Shown one piece after another: positions 8,733 through 17,664 of a stretch of DNA of 64,000 nt. Numbering within the stretch: position 1 is the first letter of the stretch; every line of letters starts with the position of its first letter. Source of the DNA: Flavobacterium sp. HJ-32-4 (GTDB taxonomy: Bacteria; Bacteroidota; Bacteroidia; Flavobacteriales; Flavobacteriaceae); the NCBI RefSeq assembly GCF_022532105.1, contig NZ_CP092832.1, forward strand, positions 248,001 to 312,000. The letters run 5' to 3'. The position numbers were made by a program, and so were the translations under genes. The notes under the pieces are model-generated. The model searched no databases. It was not told where the DNA came from and saw only the letters and a program-made list of their open reading frames with translations.

Positions 8733-10100
8733 CTACACAGTGGCTTTCCCCACCAAATGTTTTACTTTTTCAAACGGCTCTTCCACAAAGTGATCGCGGT
8801 TCTTGATCTTTTCAGGGAAGCGCACGTGGTATTCGAATTCATCTCGGAAGTGACGGATGGCAGCGGCTACCGGCCATGCGGCGGCGTCACCCAGCGGACA
8901 AATCGTATTTCCTTCAATCTTCGCCTGTATGCTCCACAAGAGGTCAATGTCTTCCTCGCGACCGTAACCGGTTTCAATCCGGTGCAGTACCTTCTCCAAC
9001 CAACCCGTACCTTCACGGCAAGGCGAACATTGCCCGCAGCTTTCGTGGTGGTAGAAACGGGAGAAATTCCAGGTGTTGCGCACGATACAGGCCGTATCGT
9101 TATATACGATGAAACCTCCTGAACCCAGCATCGATCCGGTAGCGAAGCCACCGTCCGAAAGCGATTCGTAGGTCATCAAACGGTCTTCACCATTCGCAGT
9201 TTTGAAAATCAGGTTGGCCGGCAGGATCGGCACCGAAGAACCTCCGGGAACGAAGGCTTTCAACGGGCGATCGGAACTCATACCACCCAAATATTCATCC
9301 GAATTCATGAACTCGTCAACTGAAAGTCCAAGTTCAATTTCATATACTCCCGGGTTCTTGATGTGGCCGGAAGCCGAAATCAACTTGGTTCCGGTTGAGC
9401 GACCGATACCGATTTTGGCATACTCCGCTCCTCCGTTGTTCACGATCCATGGCACGGCGGCGATGGTTTCGACGTTGTTGACCACGGTCGGGTTCGCCCA
9501 AAGTCCGGAAACAGCCGGAAACGGTGGCTTAATCCGGGGATTACCGCGTTTGCCTTCCAGCGATTCGATCAATGCGGTTTCTTCACCACAGATGTAGGCG
9601 CCGGCACCGCAGTGTACGTAAAGGTCAAGGTCGTATCCGGTTCCGAGGATGTTTTTTCCCAACCATCCCGCGGCGCGTGCCTCGTTGATGGCCTTTTCCA
9701 GGATTTTGAACACCCACATATATTCCCCGCGGATGTAGATATACGACAGGTTCGCACCCAGCGCATAGCTCGAGGTGATCATCCCTTCGATCAACAGGTG
9801 CGGGATGTATTCCATCAGGAAACGATCCTTGAACGTGCCCGGCTCCGATTCATCGGCGTTGCACACCAAATGGCGTGGCTTGCCCGACTTCTTGTCGATG
9901 AAGCTCCATTTCATACCGGCAGGGAATCCTGCGCCACCACGTCCGCGAAGGCCTGAGGTCTTCACTTCCTCTACCACCTCATCGGGTGTCAGCGTTTTCA
10001 GGGCCTTTTCTACCGAAGCGTACCCGCCATTGGCGCGGTACACCTCATACGACTTAATGCCCGGAACGTTGATTTTGTCTAATAATATCTTACGGCTCAT
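8733..10100 (-). CDS. nuoF: NADH-quinone oxidoreductase subunit F (NADH/FMN)
   Basis: Subunit that binds NADH and FMN and starts electron transfer in complex I. The 455-residue protein shows the nucleotide-binding glycine-rich loop GLRGRGGAGFPAGMKW, the FMN region with the Cys/Gly-rich HCGAGAYICGEETALIESLEG, and the [4Fe-4S] (N3) motif SCGQCSPCREGTGW with its fourth Cys in NTICPLGDAAA. Its start overlaps the nuoE stop by 4 bp. Length is normal. Confidence 0.97.
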   Translation of the reverse strand: MSRKILLDKINVPGIKSYEVYRANGGYASVEKALKTLTPDEVVEEVKTSGLRGRGGAGFPAGMKWSFIDKKSGKPRHLVCNADESEPGTFKDRFLMEYIPHLLIEGMITSSYALGANLSYIYIRGEYMWVFKILEKAINEARAAGWLGKNILGTGYDLDLYVHCGAGAYICGEETALIESLEGKRGNPRIKPPFPAVSGLWANPTVVNNVETIAAVPWIVNNGGAEYAKIGIGRSTGTKLISASGHIKNPGVYEIELGLSVDEFMNSDEYLGGMSSDRPLKAFVPGGSSVPILPANLIFKTANGEDRLMTYESLSDGGFATGSMLGSGGFIVYNDTACIVRNTWNFSRFYHHESCGQCSPCREGTGWLEKVLHRIETGYGREEDIDLLWSIQAKIEGNTICPLGDAAAWPVAAAIRHFRDEFEYHVRFPEKIKNRDHFVEEPFEKVKHLVGKATV

Positions 10101-10630
10101 CCTTTATCGTGTAAAGTGATTTTTCCGGCTTTGCAGTCGTCGATCAACTGGTCTACTTTCTCTTTCGTCAGGTGTTCCTGGTAGAAATCACCCAACTGCA
10201 TCATCGGCGCGTAGCCACATGCACCGAGGCATTCGACACCTTTTACGGTAAACAATCCATCTGGCGTGGTCTCGCCAACGTTTACACCGAGTTTCTCGCA
10301 GGTATAATCCATCAGGTTTTCCACACCATTCAGGCAGCACGGCGATGTCTGGCAAAACTCAAACATGAATTTGCCGATAGGCTTGGTGTTATACATCGTG
10401 TAAAACGTCACCACTTCGTACACTTCGATCGGCTTGATACCCATGATCTCCGCGACTTTATCCTGAAGTTCGATGCTCAGCCAGTTATCGTGTGCATCCT
10501 GTACTTCGTGCAGTACGGGCAACAAGGCCGATTTTCGTTTGTCGGCCGGATAATGGCTGCACAACTCCTCGATCCGGGCCAAAAGCTCGGGCGTGATGTT
10601 GATATTTTGTGTGTAATGGACCCTCTCCAT
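10097..10630 (-). CDS. nuoE: NADH-quinone oxidoreductase subunit E ([2Fe-2S])
   Basis: Thioredoxin-like subunit carrying cluster N1a, paired with NuoF. The ligands are visible as CQTSPC and CLGACGYAP. The frame is open to 10681, but MERVHYTQNINITPEL at 10630 is preferred: it gives 177 residues, has AGAG upstream, and removes a low-complexity leader that belongs to the spacer. It overlaps nuoF by 4 bp. Confidence 0.94.
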   Translation of the reverse strand: MERVHYTQNINITPELLARIEELCSHYPADKRKSALLPVLHEVQDAHDNWLSIELQDKVAEIMGIKPIEVYEVVTFYTMYNTKPIGKFMFEFCQTSPCCLNGVENLMDYTCEKLGVNVGETTPDGLFTVKGVECLGACGYAPMMQLGDFYQEHLTKEKVDQLIDDCKAGKITLHDKG

Positions 10631-10697
10631 TTTCTCTATTTTAAATTTTGAGTTTTGCATTTTGAGTGCGGAAACCAACACCCAAAACCCAACACTT

Positions 10698-11936
10698 CTA
10701 TGCGTCTAATTCTCCCGCAATCACGTTCAACGACGACAAAGTCGCGATGGCATCGGAGAGCATCTCACCTTTCACCATTTCATTGAACGCCTGGTAATAA
10801 ATGAAGCACGGGCGGCGGAAATGCAGTCGGAATGGCGTGCGGCTTCCGTCCGTGACGAGGTAAAAGCCCAATTCGCCGTTTCCGCCTTCCACCGCATGGT
10901 ACACTTCGGTAACCGGCACCGGAATCTCACCCATCACGATCTTGAAGTGGTAGATGAGGCCTTCCATGGTGTTGTATACGTCTTCTTTTGGCGGCAGGTA
11001 ATAATCCGGAACATCCGCATGGAACGGCCCTTCTGGCATTTTGTCGAGTGCCTGGCGGATGATTTTCAATGATTCCCAAACCTCTGCATTGCGCACGCAG
11101 AAACGGTCATAGGTATCGCCTGATTTCCCAACCGGAATTTCAAAATCGAAATCTTCGTAGGAGGAGTATGGCTGTGCTACCCGGATATCGTAATCGATTC
11201 CCGCGGCACGCAGGTTCGGACCGGTAAAGCCGTAGCTCATGGCCTTCTCTGCCGTAATGCTGCCGGCGTTGATCGTACGGTCCATGAAGATCCGGTTACG
11301 AACCAACAGCGATTCGAACTCGCCCCATATTTTCGGGAATTCCTCGAGGAATACATTGAGTTTGCGGAATGCTTCCGGACTCCAATCCCTTTCAAAACCG
11401 CCGATACGACCCATGTTGGTAGTCAGACGGGCGCCACAGATCTCTTCGTAAATCTCGTAAATCTTCTCGCGGTATTGGAAGACATAGAGGAAGCCGGTAA
11501 GGGCTCCGGTATCGACGCCCAACACCGAGTTACAGATGATATGGTCAGCGATGCGGGCCAGTTCCATCACGATGACGCGGAGGTACTGCACACGCTTCGG
11601 CACTTCAATGTTCAGCGCTTTCTCGACCGTCATCCACCATCCCATGTTGTTGATGGGCGACGAACAATAGTTCATCCGGTCGGTCAGCGTATTGATTTGA
11701 TAAAACGGACGGTTTTCAGCGATTTTCTCAAAAGCCCGGTGGATGTAGCCTACCGTTCCTTCCCCTTCGATGATCCGTTCACCGTCCATCAGGAGGATGT
11801 TTTGGAAAATACCGTGGGTCGCAGGGTGTGTAGGCCCCAGGTTCAGGATGGCGAGTTCGCTTCCGTCATCGTTCTTGTGTTTGTCGATGATGCCCTGGAA
11901 GCGGATTTCCGGTGGTAAAAGAAGATCTGATGCCAT
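10698..11936 (-). CDS. nuoD: NADH-quinone oxidoreductase subunit D
   Basis: 49-kDa-type subunit that, with NuoB, shapes the quinone reduction site. The 412-residue protein has LNLGPTHPATHG near the N-terminus, YLRVIVMELARIADH in the middle, and the C-terminal GNGELGFYLVTDGS/PFRLHFRRPCF region related to the large subunit of NiFe hydrogenases. It is separate from NuoC (no CD fusion). It starts 3 bp after nuoC. Confidence 0.97.
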   Translation of the reverse strand: MASDLLLPPEIRFQGIIDKHKNDDGSELAILNLGPTHPATHGIFQNILLMDGERIIEGEGTVGYIHRAFEKIAENRPFYQINTLTDRMNYCSSPINNMGWWMTVEKALNIEVPKRVQYLRVIVMELARIADHIICNSVLGVDTGALTGFLYVFQYREKIYEIYEEICGARLTTNMGRIGGFERDWSPEAFRKLNVFLEEFPKIWGEFESLLVRNRIFMDRTINAGSITAEKAMSYGFTGPNLRAAGIDYDIRVAQPYSSYEDFDFEIPVGKSGDTYDRFCVRNAEVWESLKIIRQALDKMPEGPFHADVPDYYLPPKEDVYNTMEGLIYHFKIVMGEIPVPVTEVYHAVEGGNGELGFYLVTDGSRTPFRLHFRRPCFIYYQAFNEMVKGEMLSDAIATLSSLNVIAGELDA

Positions 11937-11939
11937 AGC

Positions 11940-12458
11940 TTAACAGTTATCGACCGTCCTTCCGAAGAAACGGTCATCTTTATCGGTGCGTCCGCCGTCT
12001 TCCATCGGGAATTCCTTCCGCAAGGGGAACGACACCATCTCGTCCATATTCAAAATCCGTTTCAGTTGCGGGTGTCCTTTAAAGATAATCCCGTAAAAAT
12101 CATAGGTCTCACGCTCCTGCCAGTTGGCGCTGAGGAACAGCGGCGTCACCGAATCGATTTCCGGTTCTTCGCCCAGGAAGCATTTGATGCGGATGCGTTT
12201 GTTGTCGATCCAGTTGTGCATGTGGTAGACCACGGCAAACCGTTTGTCGACGTCTGCATCCGGAAGGTGCATCCCGCAGAGATCGGTGAGGAAGTTGAAA
12301 CGGAGCGTTTCATCATCCCGCAGAAACTGCATGACCTGTAGAATGGCGTCGGAGTCGACGTGAAAGGTCAGGATGTCGTGAATCTGTACAAAATCGGAAA
12401 CGAGGTGGTCGAATGTATCGACGAGTTTCGTTTGTATGACGGAGTTTTCCAGTGCCAT
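11940..12458 (-). CDS. nuoC: NADH-quinone oxidoreductase subunit C
   Basis: 30-kDa-type peripheral subunit of complex I, without cofactors, supporting NuoD. The 172-residue protein has the family region around WQERETYDFYGIIFKGHP and ends with the FPLRKEFPMEDGG segment. The start codon overlaps the nuoB stop by one base. Confidence 0.95.
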   Translation of the reverse strand: MALENSVIQTKLVDTFDHLVSDFVQIHDILTFHVDSDAILQVMQFLRDDETLRFNFLTDLCGMHLPDADVDKRFAVVYHMHNWIDNKRIRIKCFLGEEPEIDSVTPLFLSANWQERETYDFYGIIFKGHPQLKRILNMDEMVSFPLRKEFPMEDGGRTDKDDRFFGRTVDNC

Positions 12459-13006
12459 TACTTGATGTTATAGGATGCGAGGAGTTCCTGGTATTCCGGT
12501 GAACTGCGACGGCGTACGGATTCGTTCTTGACCAGTTCCTGCAATTGCATGATACCGTCGAGGATCTGTTCCGGACGCGGCGGACATCCCGGAACGTAAA
12601 CGTCTACCGGAATGACTTTGTCGATTCCCTGTAAGACCGAATAGGTATCGAAAATACCACCCGAGCAGGCACAGGCCCCTACGGAAATCACCCATTTTGG
12701 TTCGGCCATCTGTTCGTATACCTGACGGAGGATCGGCGCCATTTTCTTGGCGATGGTGCCCATCACGAGTAGCATGTCGGCCTGGCGCGGCGAGAAACTC
12801 ATCCGTTCCGACCCAAAACGCGCCACATCGTAGTGCGAGGCCATCGTCGCCATGAATTCAATACCGCAGCAAGACGTAGCAAACGGCAGCGGCCAAAGGG
12901 AATTGGCGCGCGCGAGTCCGACTACATCACTCAGCTTCGTCGCAAAGAAACCCTCCCCTGCATATCCTTCGGGAGCGGCAACTTGGTTTATCTTGGAATC
13001 GCTCAT
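12458..13006 (-). CDS. nuoB: NADH-quinone oxidoreductase subunit B (cluster N2)
   Basis: Subunit that holds cluster N2, the last iron-sulfur centre before quinone. The ligand Cys residues are visible: tandem CC in [11 protein letters not shown], Cys in GACACSGG, and Cys in PGCPPRPEQ. The protein has 182 residues, normal for the family. An 88-bp spacer separates it from nuoA. Confidence 0.97.
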   Translation of the reverse strand: MSDSKINQVAAPEGYAGEGFFATKLSDVVGLARANSLWPLPFATSCCGIEFMATMASHYDVARFGSERMSFSPRQADMLLVMGTIAKKMAPILRQVYEQMAEPKWVISVGACACSGGIFDTYSVLQGIDKVIPVDVYVPGCPPRPEQILDGIMQLQELVKNESVRRRSSPEYQELLASYNIK

Positions 13007-13094
13007 TTTTGAAACCTGGATTTTGAAATTTGAATCTTGAATGTGTGTCCGATTGGTTCGTTGTCATTCAAAATATAGCATCCTATCACACAAC

Positions 13095-13460
13095 TTATTC
13101 CCACTCAAGGCCTTTCTTCTTGATCACGTAGTAGAAACCTACTACGAGAAGCGCAAGGAAAATGCCCATTTTATAAATGCCATCCATCCCCATATCGCGG
13201 AAATTGACCGCCCACGGATACATAAAGATGACTTCGACGTCGAAAAGCACAAAGAGGATGGCGACAAGGAAATATTTCACCGCAAAAGGAATCCGGGCGT
13301 TTCCGACCGACTCGATACCACATTCGAAGTTCTTGTCCTTATTCTTTGACTTGCGGCTCGGGCCCAACAATCCGGAGATGAAAATGGTGACCGCCACAAA
13401 GCTGACGGCGAGCCCCATTTGCATGAGGATGGGTAGGTAATCGAATTGGTTATTGGACAT
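13095..13460 (-). CDS. nuoA: NADH-quinone oxidoreductase subunit A
   Basis: Small membrane subunit near the quinone site, three transmembrane helices, 121 residues. The region FECGIESVGNARIPFAVKYF is the family hallmark, with the conserved Cys in the exposed loop, followed by LFDVEVIFMYPWA. It is the promoter-proximal gene of the operon; a Bacteroidota-type promoter lies 25 bp upstream. Confidence 0.96.
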   Translation of the reverse strand: MSNNQFDYLPILMQMGLAVSFVAVTIFISGLLGPSRKSKNKDKNFECGIESVGNARIPFAVKYFLVAILFVLFDVEVIFMYPWAVNFRDMGMDGIYKMGIFLALLVVGFYYVIKKKGLEWE

Positions 13461-13484
13461 AAGTCACCTAAACTAAAATTTGCA

Positions 13485-13515
13485 CAAAGATAAAAGCCCC
13501 TTAGCGAAAACACAA
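13485..13515 (-). promoter_or_regulatory. Promoter of the nuo operon
   Basis: On the minus strand TATCTTTG (13485-13492) matches the Bacteroidota -7 consensus TAnnTTTG. A TTG lies 20 bp upstream, near the -33 position. The start codon of nuoA is 25 bp downstream. Assigned by consensus and position only. Confidence 0.6.
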
Positions 13516-13590
13516 CGCAGGCAGGGGTGATAAAAGTAATTTTTAACGATTATAAATAAGCCGTTAAACACTTGTAAAAATGGGCGTTTG

Positions 13591-14067
13591 CTAGCGGTTC
13601 AGCCACCAAACGGAAGCGTTCAGAACCCCTGCAAAACTTACCCATGCCAAATACGGTACCAAAAGCCATCCGGCGACGCGATCGAGCGCCCGGAATTTGT
13701 GCCATGTTTCGTAGATCATCAGCCATAGCAACACCAGTTCTACCAAGGCCAGGAGCGGGTTCCAAAGCACGAAAAAGAGCACCGACCAAAGGGCGTTCAG
13801 CGCCAGTTGTATCCAGAAGAACCAAAGTGCCCGGCGCACCTCCGACGGTTCGGCTTCGCTACGCCCCCACACCCGGCCAGCAGCGACACCCATCATGACG
13901 TACAACAGCGTCCACACGGGCGCAAAAACCCAGTTGGGCGGATTGAATGACGGTTTTTCGATGGTGGCATACCAGGTCGTGACACCCTCCCTCGTGGCGA
14001 GTCCGGAGACAAACCCCACGGCGAGGCAAGTGGCAACGAAAAGTACGATCTTGACGTATCGGTTCAT
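13591..14067 (-). CDS. TspO/MBR family protein
   Basis: Five-helix membrane protein of the tryptophan-rich sensory protein/peripheral benzodiazepine receptor family, which binds tetrapyrroles and, in some bacteria, affects stress responses. The 158-residue protein is rich in Trp and has WYATIEKPSFNPPNWVFAPVW and, near the end, the conserved PYLAWVSFAGVLN. The start at 14067 (MNRYVKIVLF) is chosen; a Met at 14094 would add nine residues and lies on the presumed promoter. It is divergent from the mevalonate cluster. Biological role here is not evident. Confidence 0.9.
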   Translation of the reverse strand: MNRYVKIVLFVATCLAVGFVSGLATREGVTTWYATIEKPSFNPPNWVFAPVWTLLYVMMGVAAGRVWGRSEAEPSEVRRALWFFWIQLALNALWSVLFFVLWNPLLALVELVLLWLMIYETWHKFRALDRVAGWLLVPYLAWVSFAGVLNASVWWLNR

Positions 14068-14081
14068 GGTGATTTTTGCCC

Positions 14082-14089
14082 TAAAGATA
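14082..14089 (-). promoter_or_regulatory. Candidate -7 element of tspO
   Basis: TATCTTTA on the minus strand, 15 bp before the start codon, differs at one position from TAnnTTTG. No good -33 element at the expected distance. Confidence 0.35.
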
Positions 14090-14132
14090 CGCATTCCGAC
14101 AGGGTTTGGCCGTCAAGTTTTCGCCAAAAACG

Positions 14133-14140
14133 TATCTTTG
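14133..14140 (+). promoter_or_regulatory. Candidate -7 element of the mevalonate cluster
   Basis: TATCTTTG, a full match to TAnnTTTG, 15 bp before the mvaD start codon at 14156. The -33 region is weak (TTTG at 14105-14108 is somewhat too far). It faces the tspO promoter in an 88-bp divergent region. Confidence 0.5.
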
Positions 14141-14155
14141 CCCGTAAAATTGACC

Positions 14156-15235
14156 ATGACGCACACCGACGATTTCCTTCCTTCCGGTTCACCAAATGTC
14201 CTCGAAACAGGAAAAGTGGGTTACAGTGCCCCCAGTAACATCGCCCTGGTGAAGTATTGGGGCAAGACATCGGGGCAATTACCGGCCAATCCGTCGATCA
14301 GTTTTACGTTGCAGCATTGCCAAACACGGACTTGGTTGGAGTTCCATAAGCAGGCATTGGGAACCGTGTCATTTGACCTGTTTTTCGAAGGGAAGCCGAA
14401 AGACAGCTTCCGCCCCAAGATCCAGACCTTCCTGGAACGCATCCTGCCCTACCAGCCCTTCCTGAACGACTACCACCTGGCCATCCATACAGAAAACACG
14501 TTTCCGCACAGTTCCGGAATCGCCTCATCGGCCTCAGGGATGGCGGCGTTGTCGGCTTGCCTTATGGCATTGGAACAACAATTGTATCCGGACGTTAACG
14601 AAGCGTATTTCCGCACCAAGGCCTCCTTCCTGGCCCGGCTGGGTTCGGGAAGCGCCTGCCGCAGCCTGTATGGCAATCCGGTGGTGTGGGGTCGGCATGC
14701 CGATGTGCCTGGGAGTTCGGATTTGTTTGGGGTGACATTGCCTTTCGAACTGCATCCGGTTTTTAAAAATTACCAGGACACCATCCTGTTGGTCGATAAA
14801 GGAGAAAAGACGGTTTCGAGTACGGCCGGACACAACCTCATGCACGGACATCCGTATGCCGAACGCCGTTTCCAACAGGCACATGAGAACCTGTCGGAAC
14901 TGCTAAAAGCGCTGGAAACGGGTGACCTGGATAAGTTCATCGCCATTACCGAAAGCGAGGCCCTGACGTTGCATGCGATGATGATGACCTCTATGCCCTA
15001 CTTCATCCTCATGAAACCGAACACGCTGGCCATTCTCGACCGCATTTGGTCGTTCCGCCGCGAGACGGGTATTCCGGTTTGTTTCACGCTTGACGCCGGC
15101 GCGAATGTCCATGTTTTATACCCCGAAAACGTTCGCAAAGCGGTTTTGCAACTGATTACAGGCGAATTGGTTGCGTATTGTGAAAAGGGGCAGTATATTT
15201 GTGATGAAGTTGGTGACGGGATGAAACCGCTGTGA
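14156..15235 (+). CDS. mvaD: Diphosphomevalonate decarboxylase
   Basis: GHMP-family enzyme that converts mevalonate 5-diphosphate to isopentenyl diphosphate with ATP, the last step of the mevalonate pathway. The 359-residue protein has the decarboxylase N-terminus YSAPSNIALVKYWGK, the ATP-binding loop PHSSGIASSASGMAALSACL, the GSGSACRSLYG segment, and a C-terminal TLDAGANVHVLYP with the conserved acidic residue. The frame is open 87 codons further upstream, but the ATG at 14156, just after a -7 element, gives the usual family length. It heads a plus-strand run with a GHMP kinase and a UbiA prenyltransferase. Confidence 0.93.
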   Translation: MTHTDDFLPSGSPNVLETGKVGYSAPSNIALVKYWGKTSGQLPANPSISFTLQHCQTRTWLEFHKQALGTVSFDLFFEGKPKDSFRPKIQTFLERILPYQPFLNDYHLAIHTENTFPHSSGIASSASGMAALSACLMALEQQLYPDVNEAYFRTKASFLARLGSGSACRSLYGNPVVWGRHADVPGSSDLFGVTLPFELHPVFKNYQDTILLVDKGEKTVSSTAGHNLMHGHPYAERRFQQAHENLSELLKALETGDLDKFIAITESEALTLHAMMMTSMPYFILMKPNTLAILDRIWSFRRETGIPVCFTLDAGANVHVLYPENVRKAVLQLITGELVAYCEKGQYICDEVGDGMKPL

Positions 15236-15309
15236 TGTACAAGTAACGATGTACAATTAACAATGGGGTCTACCGTTAACTTCAAATATATATGCCAACC
15301 CGTTTTAGT

Positions 15310-15672
15310 ATGAAGCCGAATTTAGTACGAGAGAAGTCGTTTGACTTTGCTGTTGATATCATTGCCTTGTATGAATTCCTTATTTCACAAAAAGAGTTTG
15401 TCTTATCCAGACAACTATTGAGGTCGGGTACTTCAATTGGCGCAAAAATCCGGGAGGCCGAATATGCCGTAAGTAAAGCGGATTTCATCAACAAAATGTC
15501 AATTGCACTCAAAGAAGCGAATGAAACGGAGTATTGGCTGGAATTACTCGAACGAACAAGCGTGTCATCGGGCTACAGCCTGGAAGAGAGTAAACGCAAA
15601 GTAAAAGAGCTACTCCGTCTTTTGATTCGAATTATACGTTCATCCAAAGAAGCAATAGCGTCTATAAAGTAA
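15310..15672 (+). CDS. Four-helix bundle protein (S23/intervening-sequence family)
   Basis: Small all-alpha protein of the family first found in 23S rRNA intervening sequences (four helix bundle protein, TIGR02436 type). The 120-residue protein starts with the typical KSFDFAV, then LRSGTSIGAKIREAEYA and FINKMSIALKEANETEYWLELL, the family core. A start at 15292 would add six residues. The gene is not inside rRNA; such proteins are often scattered singly in Bacteroidota genomes. The spacers on both sides consist of repeated words around ACATTGTTAATCGT. Function is unknown. Confidence 0.85.
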   Translation: MKPNLVREKSFDFAVDIIALYEFLISQKEFVLSRQLLRSGTSIGAKIREAEYAVSKADFINKMSIALKEANETEYWLELLERTSVSSGYSLEESKRKVKELLRLLIRIIRSSKEAIASIK

Positions 15673-15736
15673 CACACTGTCAATTATACAACGTAATCCT
15701 ACATTGTTAATCGTACATTGTTAATCGTTAATTCAA
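15673..15736. repeat. Word-repeat spacer before the GHMP kinase gene
   Basis: The spacer contains TACATTGTTAATCGTACATTGTTAATCGTTAATT-like sequence: the unit ACATTGTTAATCGT occurs twice in tandem (about 15711-15731). A similar phrase, GATGTACAATTAACAATG, follows mvaD at 15248-15265 in the opposite sense. The four-helix-bundle gene thus sits between two related spacers, which suggests insertion between mvaD and the kinase gene. Confidence 0.5.
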
Positions 15737-16675
15737 ATGAAGGGTCCCCTTTTCTACTCCAAAATCCTCCTTTTCGGCGAGCACGCCATCAACAAAGGCT
15801 CGAAAGGGTTGTCGATTCCGTATAATTTCCTGAAAGGCGCGTTGAAAGCCGATCACGTCAATTCGCCGGAAGCGAAGAAATCAAACGAAAGCCTTCGCCG
15901 GTTTGCCGTCCATTTGGAACAATTACAGGCGGAACGTCCGGAGTTGGTCACCTTCGATATCGAAGCGTTGAAAACGGATCTCGAAACCGGGATGTATTTC
16001 GACTCCAGCATCCCGCAAGGATACGGCGTCGGTTCAAGTGGTGCGCTGGTAGCGGCGATTTATGACCGTTACGCGAACGACAAGATCACGGTATTGGAAA
16101 ACCTAACCCGTGAAAAGCTCCTAAAGCTGAAGGAAATCCTGGCGGCAATGGAATCGTTTTTCCATGGGAAAAGTTCCGGACTCGACCCGCTCAATTCCTA
16201 CCTCAGCATTCCGATCCTTATCAATTCAAGCGATAACATCGAAGCCACCGGTATTCCAGCCCAACGCGTGGAAGGAAAAGCGGCCGTCTTCCTTTTGGAT
16301 TCCGGCATCGCGAAAGAAACCGCCCCGATGGTCCAAATCTTCATGGAAAGCCTGAAAGACAAAGGATTCCGCACGATGGTGAAAGAACAATTCATCAAAT
16401 ATTCAGACGCCTGCATCGACAATTTTCTGCACGGCGAGGTGTCGTCTTTGCTGACGAATACCAAAGAGCTTTCAAAAGTCGTGTTGCAGCACTTCAAACC
16501 GATGATTCCGGAGCAATTCCACGGCGTATGGCAGAAGGGTATCGAGACCAACGACTATTACCTGAAACTTTGCGGATCCGGCGGAGGTGGCTATATTTTG
16601 GGCTTCACGCATGATATCGATCGTGCCAAAGCCGCCCTCAAAGACTACAAACTGGACGTCGTTTACCAATTCTGA
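15737..16675 (+). CDS. GHMP kinase, probable mevalonate kinase
   Basis: ATP-dependent kinase, most probably phosphorylating mevalonate, given the neighbouring mvaD. The 312-residue protein shows the three GHMP motifs: an N-terminal KILLFGEHAINKGSKGLSIP, the glycine-rich GYGVGSSGALVAAIYDRY, and C-terminal CGSGGGGYILGF. The GEHA motif fits mevalonate kinases and the GLDPLNSYLS segment fits the catalytic region. Phosphomevalonate kinase cannot be excluded by sequence inspection alone. It is followed 20 bp later by the prenyltransferase gene. Confidence 0.85.
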   Translation: MKGPLFYSKILLFGEHAINKGSKGLSIPYNFLKGALKADHVNSPEAKKSNESLRRFAVHLEQLQAERPELVTFDIEALKTDLETGMYFDSSIPQGYGVGSSGALVAAIYDRYANDKITVLENLTREKLLKLKEILAAMESFFHGKSSGLDPLNSYLSIPILINSSDNIEATGIPAQRVEGKAAVFLLDSGIAKETAPMVQIFMESLKDKGFRTMVKEQFIKYSDACIDNFLHGEVSSLLTNTKELSKVVLQHFKPMIPEQFHGVWQKGIETNDYYLKLCGSGGGGYILGFTHDIDRAKAALKDYKLDVVYQF

Positions 16676-16695
16676 CGCACCCGCGTCGAACCTGG

Positions 16696-17610
16696 ATGCT
16701 AAGCCGGAAACATAAACTGTTGCTGATGAAGATCGTCAGCCTGTTTTCCGTCGTCCGCGGATACAATATCCCTATCATCGCGCTGGCGCAGTACCTGTCG
16801 GCCATCTTTATTTTTGCACACGAACGCCGGGCGTTGCATATCTTGCTTGACGGCAAACTCTTTGTACTGGTACTTTCGACGACGCTGACGATTGCATCCG
16901 GCTACATCATCAACAACTTTTACGACAGTCGAAAAGACCTCATCAACCGTCCCCATAAATCGATGCTCGACCGGCTGGTCAGCCAACGCACCAAACTGCA
17001 TGTCTATTTCAGCCTGAACCTGCTCTCATGCGTGTTGGCATCCATGGTTTCCTGGCGGGCCATCGTCTTTTTCTCATTTTACATCTTCCTGATCTGGTTT
17101 TATTCGCATAAAATCAAACGATTCCCGTTGATCGGCAACCTCATGGCGGCGTTTCTGGCCATCCTGCCCTTCTTCGCCATCCTGATGTATTACAAGAACT
17201 TTTACCACGTCATTTTCATACATGCGGTATTCCTTTTCCTGCTTTTACTGATACGGGAAATGGTGAAAGACCTTGAAAACCTGACGGGAGACCTTGCTAA
17301 TGGTTATGAAACCATACCGGTGCGATTTGGAGAGGCGATGTCGAAGCGGATCATCACGCTGTTGGTGTTGCTGACCGTACTTCCGGTGTATGCGTTGACC
17401 GATGTATACGACGTGGGATACATGGATTTGTATCTTTACTGTGCCCTGACCACTCTTGTCATCTTTCTTCTGGTGCTATGGCGGGCCACGAGCAAACGGC
17501 AGTTCAACCTCTTGCACAACCTGTTGAAGGGCCTTATCGTAGCGGGCGTTTTTTCGATTGTACTGATTGATCCGTCTACGGTTTTGCACGCCCGCGAGAT
17601 GCTTGACTGA
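16696..17610 (+). CDS. UbiA-family prenyltransferase (GGGP synthase-like)
   Basis: Intramembrane aromatic/glyceryl prenyltransferase with about eight helices. The first Asp-rich motif is NNFYDSRKD (NxxxDxxxD) and the second is KDLENLTGD, both needed for binding Mg-diphosphate. The 304-residue protein has an open start at 16696 and an alternative Met 10 residues in. Similar flavobacterial proteins are annotated as geranylgeranylglycerol-phosphate geranylgeranyltransferase; the substrate is inferred, not seen. Its place after mvaD and a mevalonate kinase-like gene fits isoprenoid lipid synthesis. Confidence 0.82.
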   Translation: MLSRKHKLLLMKIVSLFSVVRGYNIPIIALAQYLSAIFIFAHERRALHILLDGKLFVLVLSTTLTIASGYIINNFYDSRKDLINRPHKSMLDRLVSQRTKLHVYFSLNLLSCVLASMVSWRAIVFFSFYIFLIWFYSHKIKRFPLIGNLMAAFLAILPFFAILMYYKNFYHVIFIHAVFLFLLLLIREMVKDLENLTGDLANGYETIPVRFGEAMSKRIITLLVLLTVLPVYALTDVYDVGYMDLYLYCALTTLVIFLLVLWRATSKRQFNLLHNLLKGLIVAGVFSIVLIDPSTVLHAREMLD

Positions 17611-17641
17611 CCGCCCGTTAGCGCATCCGGGTTTTACTGCG

Positions 17642-17649
17642 TATCTTTG
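17642..17649 (+). promoter_or_regulatory. Candidate -7 element of the pseudouridine synthase gene
   Basis: TATCTTTG, a full consensus match, 15 bp before the ATG at 17665. The upstream in-frame TTG at 17647 lies inside it and is therefore not a real start. Confidence 0.5.
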
Positions 17650-17664
17650 CCGAAATTCCTCCAA

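Noticed and set aside
13895-14155. 87-codon upstream extension of mvaD
   Set aside because: It runs antisense through tspO and across the mvaD promoter; the family start fits the ATG at 14156.
15282-15512. 76-codon minus-strand frame
   Set aside because: Antisense to the four-helix-bundle gene, which has clear family motifs.
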